A stretch of DNA of 62,258 nt from Rhizobium sp. (GTDB lineage: Bacteria > Pseudomonadota > Alphaproteobacteria > Rhizobiales > Rhizobiaceae), in contig DPXQ01000164.1 of assembly GCA_003527225.1 (NCBI GenBank), positions 8,694 to 70,951 of the forward strand, given 5' to 3'. The notes under the pieces are model-generated. The model made no database searches and was not told where the DNA came from. It worked only from the letters and a program-made list of their open reading frames with translations. The translations under genes were made by a program, and so were the position numbers. Below, in pieces: positions 1 through 7,981 of the stretch (position 1 is the first letter of the stretch; the number at the start of each line of letters is the position of its first letter).

Positions 1-144
1 ATCCAGCATCTGGCCGGCATGAAGGACTCGAAGGTTATCGTTGCCATCAACAAGGACGAGGAGGCTCCGATATTCCAGGTTGCCGACTACGGCCTCGTCG
101 CCGATCTCTTCGAAGCCCTGCCCGAACTCGAAAAGGCGCTTTGA
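1..144 (+). CDS. etfA: Electron transfer flavoprotein alpha subunit, C-terminal end (partial)
   Basis: Only the last 47 codons are in the window; the gene begins upstream of base 1. The visible tail contains HLAGMKDS and [12 protein letters not shown], the conserved FAD-binding C-terminal part of ETF alpha, and ends with the helix [14 protein letters not shown] alpha, with the beta subunit, carries electrons from acyl-CoA dehydrogenases to ETF-ubiquinone oxidoreductase. Its neighbour downstream is a 3-hydroxyacyl-CoA dehydrogenase, which fits fatty-acid or butanoate oxidation. A strong hairpin with a T-run follows at 205-242. Confidence 0.9.
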   Translation: MQHLAGMKDSKVIVAINKDEEAPIFQVADYGLVADLFEALPELEKAL

Positions 145-204
145 CGCAACCGTCCTTCGCACTTGCGAAAAGACTGGAAAATGGCGCAAAGCACGTCTAT
201 CAGT

Positions 205-242
205 TCTGACGGGTCGACTCTGTCGGCCCGTCAGATTTTTTC
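205..242 (+). terminator. Rho-independent terminator after etfA
   Basis: A perfect 9-bp stem (TCTGACGGG at 205-213 and CCCGTCAGA at 227-235) is followed by a run of T. It lies between the etfA stop at 144 and the ATG of the next gene at 276, so the dehydrogenase is probably transcribed at least partly from its own promoter. Confidence 0.8.
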
Positions 243-275
243 CGGATAGTGGCCGATTGCGGCGAGGAGAGCGCT

Positions 276-1157
276 ATGGGAACGGCAATTGACAATCTCG
301 GTATCATCGGCGCCGGCCAGATGGGCTGCGGAATCGCACAAGTCTCGGCGCTCGCCGGCTACAAGGTAACATTATACGACCTCTCCAAGGAACGGATCGA
401 GGCCGGGCTTGCCACCGTGAATGGCAATCTCGCTCGCCAAGTGACCAACGGCAAGCTGACCGACGAAGAGCGCAAGGCGGCCCTTTCGCGGATCTCCGGA
501 ACGGCCGACATCAACGACATGGCGCCGATGGACCTGGTGATCGAAGCGGCCACCGAAGATGAAACCATCAAGCGGAAGATTTTCGCACAGCTTTGCCCGG
601 TGCTGAAACCCGAGGCCCTGCTGGCCACAAACACCTCCTCACTTTCCATCACGCGGCTTGCCTCGTCGACTGACCGCCCAGAACGCTTCATGGGCATCCA
701 TTTCATGAACCCGGTACCGGTGATGAAGCTGGTGGAATTGGTGCGCGGCATCGCCACCGACGAAAGCACCTTCGTGACGGCGAAGGCCTTCGTCGCATCC
801 CTTGAGAAGACGATCACCGTCGCCGAGGATTTCCCGGCCTTCATCGTCAACCGCATACTGTTGCCGATGATCAACGAGGCGATCTACACGCTCTATGAAG
901 GTGTGGGATCGGTCGACGCCATCGATACGGCGATGCGTCTCGGCGCCAATCATCCGATGGGTCCGCTGCAGCTTGCCGACTTCATCGGCCTCGACACCTG
1001 CCTGTCGATCATGCAGGTCCTGCACGACGGCCTGTCCGACAGCAAATATCGCCCCTGCCCGCTGCTGGTCAAATATGTCGAAGCCGGCTGGCTCGGACGC
1101 AAGTCCGGCCGCGGTTTCTACGATTATCGCGGCGAAGTCCCGGTCCCGACGCGCTGA
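276..1157 (+). CDS. hbdA: 3-hydroxybutyryl-CoA dehydrogenase
   Basis: A 293-residue NAD(P)-dependent 3-hydroxyacyl-CoA dehydrogenase, probably oxidising or forming 3-hydroxybutyryl-CoA. Visible are the Rossmann motif GAGQMG at residues 12-17, the acidic segment EAATED, the stretch GIHFMNPVPVMKLVE typical of the family, and a C-terminal dimerisation domain ending in GRKSGRGFYDY. The length matches single-function bacterial HBD enzymes. The start at 276 is chosen because GGCGAGGAGA lies just upstream; a longer reading frame from 249 has no better site and adds nine unconserved residues. It follows etfA, which suits coupling to ETF-linked acyl-CoA oxidation. Confidence 0.9.
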   Translation: MGTAIDNLGIIGAGQMGCGIAQVSALAGYKVTLYDLSKERIEAGLATVNGNLARQVTNGKLTDEERKAALSRISGTADINDMAPMDLVIEAATEDETIKRKIFAQLCPVLKPEALLATNTSSLSITRLASSTDRPERFMGIHFMNPVPVMKLVELVRGIATDESTFVTAKAFVASLEKTITVAEDFPAFIVNRILLPMINEAIYTLYEGVGSVDAIDTAMRLGANHPMGPLQLADFIGLDTCLSIMQVLHDGLSDSKYRPCPLLVKYVEAGWLGRKSGRGFYDYRGEVPVPTR

Positions 1158-1194
1158 GGCAAGCCCGAACGGCTCCGGACCCGTTGCCGGGAGG

Positions 1195-1542
1195 TCAGGG
1201 CGTGCAACGCACGCAAGCCTGGAATGTCGGATCGATTTCGAGCCGCTTTACAGCGATTGGCTCGCCGCATTCGACGCAATAGCCGAATTCACCGTCGCGG
1301 ATACGCGAAAGTGCACGTTCGATCGCGACTTTGCGGACTTGTCGCCGGCGCGCAATATCCTGCGACATAGCTTGTTGCTGCATCGCATCCATACGCGAAA
1401 GGCGGCCAACGCTCTGCTGATCGAGTTCGACCGGCGCGCAGTATTCCTTGCCGTACTCGATTAGCCGGATCGTTTCGGAAAGCTCTTGGCGCAAACGTTG
1501 CTCGAATGCGCGAATGACGCCCTCATCTTCGATCGTCCTCAT
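1195..1542 (-). CDS. Short DksA/TraR-type C4 zinc finger protein
   Basis: A 115-residue protein with a long charged helical N-terminal part and a C-terminal C4 zinc finger (CVECGEPI ... CVRC), the layout of the TraR/DksA family that binds in the RNA polymerase secondary channel. It is shorter than canonical DksA and looks like one of the accessory DksA-like proteins of rhizobia. The start at 1542 has GGGAGG a few bases upstream; the reading frame continues to 1587 without a better site. It lies directly downstream of the universal stress protein gene on the same strand, so a stress-related role is plausible but inferred only from context. Coiled-coil acidic tip residues could not be assigned with confidence. 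Confidence 0.75.
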   Translation of the reverse strand: MRTIEDEGVIRAFEQRLRQELSETIRLIEYGKEYCAPVELDQQSVGRLSRMDAMQQQAMSQDIARRRQVRKVAIERALSRIRDGEFGYCVECGEPIAVKRLEIDPTFQACVRCTP

Positions 1543-1587
1543 GCGCGCCTCCCGAAGTATCCGCGGGCACTCCCGCCCGCCGTCCAA

Positions 1588-2442
1588 TCAACGGAAGATC
1601 AGCACCGGCACCTTGCAGGAGCGGATCATTTCCGTGGTGGTTGAGCCGATGAACAGGTTCCTGAGCCGCGAGTGGCTATAGGCTCCCATCACCAGCAGGT
1701 CGAATCCTTCACGCTCCACCGTTTCGGAAATGACCTTGTCCGGCTGGCCGGCCGTCAATGCTGTTTCGACTGTATAGCCGGCAGCCTTGAGGATGGCGGC
1801 CGCGTCGTCAAGCTTCTTCTTCGCCTCCGGGCAATCGGCTCCCGCCATGACGAGCTTGCAGGCAAGACCGGCGAGAATGGGGCTGCGAGAGACCTGGTCG
1901 ACCGCTTTCATCGCCATCGCGCCGCCGTCGAAAGCGATCAGAACCTTGGCGATCGGCTTGAAGGCACGCGACGTGACGACGATCGGCTTGTGGGTGGAAC
2001 GCACCACCCGCTCGAGGTTCGAGCCGAGATGACCCTTGGCGAAATCGGATCCCTCGCCGCGCTTGCCGATGACGATCAGATCGGCCTTCGCCTCGAATTC
2101 GTGGATCGTATCCACCAGTTCGCCGTTGCGCAGCTTCGTGTCGACCAAGGCGACGCCAGCGGCCTGCAGCCGTGCCTTGGACTCGTCGAGCAGCAGGCGG
2201 CCGCGCTTCTGCGCGACCTTGGCATTCTGCGCATCCAGTTCTGCAAGCTCGGCGAGGAGCGACGAACGGGCACCGAGACCGATATTTCCGCTGAGATCCT
2301 GCGCCTGCGCCGCCGAATCCCGCCGCGCGATCACGTGCAGCAGTCCCACTGAGGCCGGTACCCTTTGGGCAACCCATCCGATATGGTCACAGACGCTCTG
2401 CGAATAGATGGAGCCGTCGATTAATCCCATGATACGTGTCAT
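1588..2442 (-). CDS. Tandem-domain universal stress protein
   Basis: A 284-residue protein made of two UspA domains, about residues 3-145 and 150-284. The nucleotide-binding pattern is visible in both: GKRGEGSDFAKGHLGSN in the first and GAYSHSRLRNLFIGS in the second, so ATP binding in at least one domain is likely. Such tandem Usp proteins are stress- or energy-limitation-induced cytosolic proteins of poorly defined biochemical role. The start at 2442 has GAGGGAGGG upstream. It sits 14 bp downstream of the SulP stop and ahead of the DksA-like gene on the same strand, so the three may be co-transcribed. Confidence 0.85.
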   Translation of the reverse strand: MTRIMGLIDGSIYSQSVCDHIGWVAQRVPASVGLLHVIARRDSAAQAQDLSGNIGLGARSSLLAELAELDAQNAKVAQKRGRLLLDESKARLQAAGVALVDTKLRNGELVDTIHEFEAKADLIVIGKRGEGSDFAKGHLGSNLERVVRSTHKPIVVTSRAFKPIAKVLIAFDGGAMAMKAVDQVSRSPILAGLACKLVMAGADCPEAKKKLDDAAAILKAAGYTVETALTAGQPDKVISETVEREGFDLLVMGAYSHSRLRNLFIGSTTTEMIRSCKVPVLIFR

Positions 2443-2456
2443 TGTCCGTCCCTCCC

Positions 2457-3950
2457 TCAATGGCCCATCAGGCGCTCCATGGCGCCCGGCTTGTCGTGAA
2501 TGGCGAGCTTGTCGACGATCGTCTCGCTCGCCTCGTTGAGACCAAGGATCTCGACTTCCGCGCCTTCACGGCGGAACTTCAGCACGATCATGTCGAGTGC
2601 GGCAACGCTGGAAATGTCCCAGATATGCGCATGGCTGACGTCGATGACGACCTTGTCGAGCGCTTCCTTGAAATCGAAGGCGGCGTTGAAATCGTCGACC
2701 GAAGCGAAGAAGACCTGGCCCTCGACCGTGTAGGTCCGCTGTGTCCCGTCCGCCGACAGGACAGATGTGATCCGAAAGATCTGGGCGATCTTCCAGGCGA
2801 AGAACAATGCCGACAACAGAACACCGATCAGGACGCCGATGGCGAGGTTATGCGTGTAGACGACGCCGACAACCGTCGCGACCATCACGATCGAGGACGA
2901 GCGCGGATGGTCCTTGAGGTTCTTGATCGACGACCAGGAGAACGTGCCGATCGACACCATGATCATGATGGCCACGAGTGCCGCCATGGGGATCCGGCTA
3001 ACCAGATCGCCGAGCACGAGGATCATGAACAGAAGGAAAACGCCGGCGCTGAAGGTCGAAAGCCTGCCCCGGCCACCCGATTTCACGTTGATCATCGACT
3101 GCCCGATCATCGCACAACCGGCCATGCCGCCGATGAACCCCGTGGCGGTATTGGCGATGCCTTGGCCCACGCACTCGCGGTTCTTGTCGCTCGGCGTGTC
3201 CGTCAGGTCGTCGACGATCTGCGCGGTCATCAGCGATTCGAGCAGGCCGACGGCGGCAACTGCAACGGAATAGGGCAGAATGATCAGCAGAGTCTCGAGG
3301 TTGAGCGGGATGTCAGGGATGAGGAAGACCGGCAGCGTGGACGGAAGTTCACCCATGTCGCCGACAGTGCGGATATCGAAGCCGAAATAGATCGAAAGCG
3401 CTGTCAGCACGACAATGCAGACGAGCGGCGACGGCACCGCCTTGGTCACGTGAGGGAAGAGGTAAATGATGCCGAGGCCGGCCGCGACCATGATGTAGGT
3501 CAGATTCGGCACGTTTATCAGTTCCGGCAATTGCGCCATGAAAATCAGGATCGCCAGCGCATTGACGAAGCCGGTCATCACCGATTTGGAAACGAAGCGC
3601 ATGAGCTGACCGAGCTTCAACAAGCCGGCGATGATCTGGATGATCCCCGCGAGCACAGTCGCTGCCAGCAGGTATTGCAGGCCATGGTCGCGCACAAGCG
3701 TTACCATCAGGACCGCGGTCGCGGCGGTGGCCGCCGAGATCATGCCGGGACGACCACCAACGAAGGCGATCAGCACCGCGATCGAGAACGAAGCATAGAG
3801 CCCGATCTTCGGATCGACGCCGGCTATTATTGAAAAGGCGATGGCTTCGGGAATGAGCGCCAGCGCCACAACGAGGCCGGAAAGGAGATCGGCGCGGACA
3901 TTGCCGAACCATTCCGCCCGGTATCGGGCGAGATCGAAATTCAAGAACAT
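2457..3950 (-). CDS. SulP-family anion transporter with STAS domain
   Basis: A 497-residue inner-membrane protein with about a dozen hydrophobic segments, opening with the SulP signature region [17 protein letters not shown] and ending in a STAS domain (from about residue 390, including [18 protein letters not shown]). SulP proteins move sulfate, bicarbonate or other anions with H+ or Na+; the substrate cannot be read from the sequence. The start at 3950 is chosen because the family motif follows soon after; the frame extends upstream to 4079 through a Pro/Gly-rich stretch that does not look like protein. No carbonic anhydrase gene is adjacent, so a bicarbonate role has no contextual support here. 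Confidence 0.85.
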   Translation of the reverse strand: MFLNFDLARYRAEWFGNVRADLLSGLVVALALIPEAIAFSIIAGVDPKIGLYASFSIAVLIAFVGGRPGMISAATAATAVLMVTLVRDHGLQYLLAATVLAGIIQIIAGLLKLGQLMRFVSKSVMTGFVNALAILIFMAQLPELINVPNLTYIMVAAGLGIIYLFPHVTKAVPSPLVCIVVLTALSIYFGFDIRTVGDMGELPSTLPVFLIPDIPLNLETLLIILPYSVAVAAVGLLESLMTAQIVDDLTDTPSDKNRECVGQGIANTATGFIGGMAGCAMIGQSMINVKSGGRGRLSTFSAGVFLLFMILVLGDLVSRIPMAALVAIMIMVSIGTFSWSSIKNLKDHPRSSSIVMVATVVGVVYTHNLAIGVLIGVLLSALFFAWKIAQIFRITSVLSADGTQRTYTVEGQVFFASVDDFNAAFDFKEALDKVVIDVSHAHIWDISSVAALDMIVLKFRREGAEVEILGLNEASETIVDKLAIHDKPGAMERLMGH

Positions 3951-4168
3951 GAGAAATTCCCGCAAATCTGAAGGGCCGGTGGGAGGCGCCGGCCGAAAGG
4001 CTTCAAGTCTGGTGGGTTGTCCGGCGGATCGGCGGCCGGAAGAGCCACCCGGGATTTCACCGGGTCCATGTGAGTGCATTCTTCATAGCCAGCCATCTGA
4101 CAAATGGCAAGTTGCCGCAACGCACAATAGCGGCCCCGACCCTACTCGGACTGATCCGGGAGTAGTGA

Positions 4169-4831
4169 TCAGCGGCCGACGGCGGCCTTGATCAATGCCA
4201 TGGCGTCCTTGCTGTCCCAGGCCGCCGGCCCGTTCATCGCGCCAAGTAGACAGCCCTTGCCATCGATCAGCAGGGTGACTGGCAGGCCGAAGGCGAGACC
4301 TTCCTTCTTCATCGTGTTGAACACGCCCATTGTGCTGTCGCGGTAAAGGCCGAGGCTGTCGACGCCGATCTCTTCCAGGAAGGCCTTCGGCTTGTCGACC
4401 GCGCCGGTGTCGATATTGATCGCCACCACCTGGAACTTGTCGCTGCCCTCGGCCTCCTGCAATGCGTTGAGTGCCGGCATTTCCTCCCGGCACGGCACGC
4501 ACCACGTCGCCCAGAGATTGAGAAGCACGGTCTTGCCGGCAAAGTTGTTGAGCGACACGTCTTTCTCGGCCGCATCCTTGAACGCCACTTCCGAGATCAT
4601 GCGTGGCTCGGTCACAGCGATCATTGCAGCGACGTCGCCTGTCGTGAACGGCTTCAGGGAAGCCGCTTTCTCGACAGTACCCTCACACTGTCCCGCGTCT
4701 GCAGTAAGCTCGCCATTGCCAGACACCGTCTGCTTCACGTATACCGCTGCCGCGCCGGCCATGATCCCGGCAATCGCCGCAATAGCAACCAGCTTGACGG
4801 AAGGAAGTCCGAGGGGTCTTTTTTCTGTCAT
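4169..4831 (-). CDS. tlpA: TlpA-like thiol:disulfide oxidoreductase
   Basis: A 220-residue membrane-anchored periplasmic thioredoxin. A single N-terminal hydrophobic helix (about residues 9-30) acts as anchor, followed by a thioredoxin fold with the active site [11 protein letters not shown] near residue 110. TlpA of rhizobia reduces copper-delivery proteins and the CuA site during cytochrome oxidase maturation. GGAGAA lies six bases upstream of the ATG. Its start is only 24 bp from that of argH on the other strand, so its promoter must lie inside or against the argH start region. This gene order with argH is common in Rhizobiales. Confidence 0.88.
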   Translation of the reverse strand: MTEKRPLGLPSVKLVAIAAIAGIMAGAAAVYVKQTVSGNGELTADAGQCEGTVEKAASLKPFTTGDVAAMIAVTEPRMISEVAFKDAAEKDVSLNNFAGKTVLLNLWATWCVPCREEMPALNALQEAEGSDKFQVVAINIDTGAVDKPKAFLEEIGVDSLGLYRDSTMGVFNTMKKEGLAFGLPVTLLIDGKGCLLGAMNGPAAWDSKDAMALIKAAVGR

Positions 4832-4855
4832 CTAATTCTCCAGGATGGGCATGAA

Positions 4856-6259
4856 ATGGCCGAGGATACCAAGGACACGAAATCCTCCAACCAGATGTGG
4901 GGCGGACGGTTCGCTTCCGGACCCGCAGCCATCATGGAGGAGATAAATGCCTCTATCGGTTTCGACAAGAAGCTTTATGCCCAGGATATCCGCGGCTCCA
5001 TAGCGCATGCCACCATGCTTGCCCATCAAGGCATTATATCGGCGGAAGACAAAGACAAGATCGTTCACGGCCTGAACACGATCCTGTCAGAGATTGAAAG
5101 CGGCAGATTCGAGTTCTCTCGCCAGCTTGAAGACATCCACATGAACATCGAGGCTCGCCTTGCCACCCTGATTGGCCCGAGCGCCGGTCGCCTTCACACC
5201 GCGCGCTCGCGCAATGACCAGGTGGCCCTCGACTTTCGCCTCTGGGTCAAGGAAGAGCTGCAGAAGGTCGATGCGTCCCTGACCAACCTGATCGCCGCCT
5301 TCCTCGACCGCGCCGAGGAACATGCCGAAACCGTGATGCCGGGCTTCACTCACTTGCAGACCGCCCAGCCGGTGACCTTCGGCCACCACTGCATGGCCTA
5401 TGTCGAAATGTTCGGCCGTGACCGGCAGCGGGTGCGCCATGCGATCGAGCACATGGACGAATGTCCGATCGGGGCTGCGGCGCTCGCCGGTACAGGGTTT
5501 GCAATCGACCGGCACATGACGGCAAAGGCTCTCGGATTCCGGGAGCCGACACGCAACTCGATCGACACCGTATCCGACCGCGACTTCGCACTGGAATTCC
5601 TCGCCATCGCCTCGATCACAGCCACGCATCTGTCGCGGCTGGCCGAGGAGATCGTCATCTGGTCGACGCCGCAATTCGGCTTCATCCGCCTGTCGGACGC
5701 ATTTTCAACCGGCTCTTCGATCATGCCGCAGAAGAAGAACCCCGATGCCGCCGAACTGGTGCGCGCGAAGACCGGTCGCATCAACGGCTCCCTGGTCGCG
5801 CTTCTGACCGTGATGAAGGGCCTGCCGCTCGCCTATTCCAAGGACATGCAGGAAGACAAGGAACAGGTCTTCGACAGCGCCGAGAGCCTGGAACTGGCGA
5901 TTGCCGCAATGACCGGCATGGTACGCGATATGACAGTGCGTTCAGAACGGATGAAGGCAGCAGCTGGTTCCGGCTATTCGACGGCGACCGATCTTGCCGA
6001 CTGGCTGGTCCGGGAAGCTGGTCTTCCCTTCCGCGACGCCCATCATGCCACAGGCAAGGCGGTGGCGCTCGCCGAGCAGAAAGGCTGCGATCTGCCTGGG
6101 TTGACGCTCGAAGAGCTCCAGTCGATCAATCCTTCGATCACCGCGGGCATATTCGACGTGCTGACGGTGGAAGCTTCGGTCGCCAGCCGCAAGAGCTATG
6201 GCGGCACGGCGCCGTCCGAAGTGCGCAAGCAGATCGCCTGGTGGCGGACCCGCAATTGA
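4856..6259 (+). CDS. argH: Argininosuccinate lyase
   Basis: A 467-residue enzyme that splits argininosuccinate into arginine and fumarate, the last step of arginine synthesis. The fumarase/aspartase superfamily signature [12 protein letters not shown] is present near residue 285, and [10 protein letters not shown] near residue 110 is the classical ArgH substrate loop. Length is normal. Two out-of-frame ATGs sit in the short leader between the start and the ribosome site. Downstream, lptM and lysA follow on the same strand, a conserved alphaproteobacterial cluster linking arginine and lysine synthesis. Confidence 0.96.
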   Translation: MAEDTKDTKSSNQMWGGRFASGPAAIMEEINASIGFDKKLYAQDIRGSIAHATMLAHQGIISAEDKDKIVHGLNTILSEIESGRFEFSRQLEDIHMNIEARLATLIGPSAGRLHTARSRNDQVALDFRLWVKEELQKVDASLTNLIAAFLDRAEEHAETVMPGFTHLQTAQPVTFGHHCMAYVEMFGRDRQRVRHAIEHMDECPIGAAALAGTGFAIDRHMTAKALGFREPTRNSIDTVSDRDFALEFLAIASITATHLSRLAEEIVIWSTPQFGFIRLSDAFSTGSSIMPQKKNPDAAELVRAKTGRINGSLVALLTVMKGLPLAYSKDMQEDKEQVFDSAESLELAIAAMTGMVRDMTVRSERMKAAAGSGYSTATDLADWLVREAGLPFRDAHHATGKAVALAEQKGCDLPGLTLEELQSINPSITAGIFDVLTVEASVASRKSYGGTAPSEVRKQIAWWRTRN

Positions 6260-6353
6260 TCACATTGGTTTGCCGGCCCATCAAAAGATTGAGGGTGCAC
6301 AAGGGCAATATTTTTCGCTACAGGCTAGGGTGTCGATTTTCCGGTTGGACGAG

Positions 6354-6548
6354 ATGATGGTAGAGACGCTTCGACGCTTGTTAGTTGCTGCTGGCCTTCT
6401 GGCTGCGGTCTCAATGGTACTTTCCGGTTGCGGACGCAAGGCTGATCTCGATCCGCCCAGCATGCCGCTTGCCGACCAGAACAAACTGACGGCCAAGAAG
6501 CAAGCCGCACCGCCGGACGAGCGGTTCATACTCGACCCCCTTCTTTGA
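6354..6548 (+). CDS. lptM: LptM-like small lipoprotein
   Basis: A 64-residue lipoprotein with a short hydrophobic signal sequence and the lipobox VLSGCG; after the Cys comes GRKADLDPP, the hallmark of the YifL/LptM family. LptM helps mature the LPS translocon LptDE by promoting correct LptD disulfide formation in enterobacteria. The remainder is a short charged tail. Start at 6354 or the next ATG at 6357; the reading frame is open further upstream but that part is not signal-like. It lies between argH and lysA, its usual place in Rhizobiales. Confidence 0.85.
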   Translation: MMVETLRRLLVAAGLLAAVSMVLSGCGRKADLDPPSMPLADQNKLTAKKQAAPPDERFILDPLL

Positions 6549-6560
6549 CAGGCTGCTCCC

Positions 6561-7829
6561 GTGAACCACTTTGAGTATCGTGATGGCGTTCTCTATGCCG
6601 AGGACGTCCCCGTTCCGGAAATTGCCGAGGCCGTCGGAACGCCCTTCTATTGCTATTCGACGGCAACGCTCGAGCGGCACTACAAGGTTTTTTCCAAGGC
6701 CTTTGAAGGCGCCGACGCCATGGTTTGTTACGCCATGAAGGCCAATTCCAACCAAGCGGTTCTGAAGACACTGGCAAGACTGGGCGCGGGCGTCGATGTC
6801 GTCTCGGAAGGCGAGTTGCGCCGCGCGATAGCGGCGGGGATTCCAGCAGACCGGATCATGTTTTCAGGGGTCGGCAAGACAATTCATGAAATGGACCTGG
6901 CGCTCGAAGCGGGGATCTACTGCTTCAACGTCGAGTCCGAACCCGAGCTCGAAGTCCTTAACCAGCGCGCCGTAAAGGCCGGCAAGGTCGCGCATGTCTC
7001 CTTCCGCGTCAATCCGGATGTTGATGCGCGTACCCACGCAAAGATCTCGACGGGCAAAAAGGAAAACAAGTTCGGAATTCCGTTCGAACGGGCCCGCGCC
7101 GTCTATGCTCACGCCGATTCCCTTCCCGGGATCAAGGTTACCGGTATCGATATGCATATCGGCAGCCAGATCACCGAACTGCAGCCTTTCGAAGATGCGT
7201 TCAAGTTGTTGCGCGAACTGGTGGACACCCTTCGCGGCGAAGGTCACTCGATCGAGCATGTCGATGTCGGCGGTGGCCTCGGCATCCCCTACCGCGAAGA
7301 CAACAGCCCGCCGCCCGAACCAGATGCCTATGCCGCCATCGTCAAGGACCAACTGAGCGGTCTCGGTTGCAAGATCGTCACAGAACCCGGGCGTCTCCTC
7401 GTCGGCAATGCCGGCATCCTGGTGACCGAGGTCATCTATGTGAAGGATGGCGGGCATAAGACCTTCGTGATCGTGGACGCTGCAATGAACGATCTCATCC
7501 GCCCGACCCTTTACGACGCCCATCATGAAATCCGCCCGGTGGTCTTGTCTGCTGCGAGCGCTCCGCGCATCCGCGCCGATGTCGTTGGCCCAGTTTGCGA
7601 GACCGGGGACTATCTGGCTCTCGACCGCGAAATGACGATGCCCCGGCCGGGGGACTTGATGGCAGTCGGCTCGGCGGGAGCCTATGGAGCGGTCCAGGCT
7701 AGCACTTACAACAGCCGCCGCCTGATCCCCGAAGTGCTCGTAAAGGGCAGCGCATTCCACGTGATCCGCCCGCGCCCGAGCTTCGAGGACCTGATCGCCC
7801 TGGATTCTATCCCGGCCTGGCTGGACTGA
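6561..7829 (+). CDS. lysA: Diaminopimelate decarboxylase
   Basis: A 422-residue PLP enzyme that converts meso-diaminopimelate to L-lysine, the final step of lysine synthesis. Visible are the PLP-lysine motif CYAMKANSNQAVL (about residues 56-68), HIGSQI, the glycine-rich phosphate loop VGGGLGIPY, the EPGR motif and the C-terminal SAGAYGAVQASTYNSR. Length and order of motifs match the LysA branch of the alanine-racemase-fold family. It starts 12 bp after the lptM stop and is probably co-transcribed with argH-lptM. Confidence 0.96.
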   Translation: MNHFEYRDGVLYAEDVPVPEIAEAVGTPFYCYSTATLERHYKVFSKAFEGADAMVCYAMKANSNQAVLKTLARLGAGVDVVSEGELRRAIAAGIPADRIMFSGVGKTIHEMDLALEAGIYCFNVESEPELEVLNQRAVKAGKVAHVSFRVNPDVDARTHAKISTGKKENKFGIPFERARAVYAHADSLPGIKVTGIDMHIGSQITELQPFEDAFKLLRELVDTLRGEGHSIEHVDVGGGLGIPYREDNSPPPEPDAYAAIVKDQLSGLGCKIVTEPGRLLVGNAGILVTEVIYVKDGGHKTFVIVDAAMNDLIRPTLYDAHHEIRPVVLSAASAPRIRADVVGPVCETGDYLALDREMTMPRPGDLMAVGSAGAYGAVQASTYNSRRLIPEVLVKGSAFHVIRPRPSFEDLIALDSIPAWLD

Positions 7830-7872
7830 GCGGCATTCACTTTTCGGCGATTCCGGACGAAAAACAGGAGAG

Positions 7873-7892
7873 GACGAGGCTTCGCCCTCGTC
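7873..7892 (+). terminator. Hairpin between lysA and the TIGR02302 gene
   Basis: A 7-bp perfect stem (GACGAGG at 7873-7879, CCTCGTC at 7886-7892) lies 43 bp after the lysA stop. There is no clean T-run, so termination is possible but weak. Confidence 0.4.
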
Positions 7893-7981
7893 TTCGCCAC
7901 AAAGGATGCTATCCTGTCTCTCGTGCACCCCACAGCGGGATGCGACGGCAGCAACCGAAGGCATAGCGAGAGACCTGACGG

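Noticed and set aside
2436..3833. 465-codon plus-strand frame across the SulP gene
   Set aside because: Shadow of the transporter; extremely His/Asp/Arg-rich with no recognisable domain.
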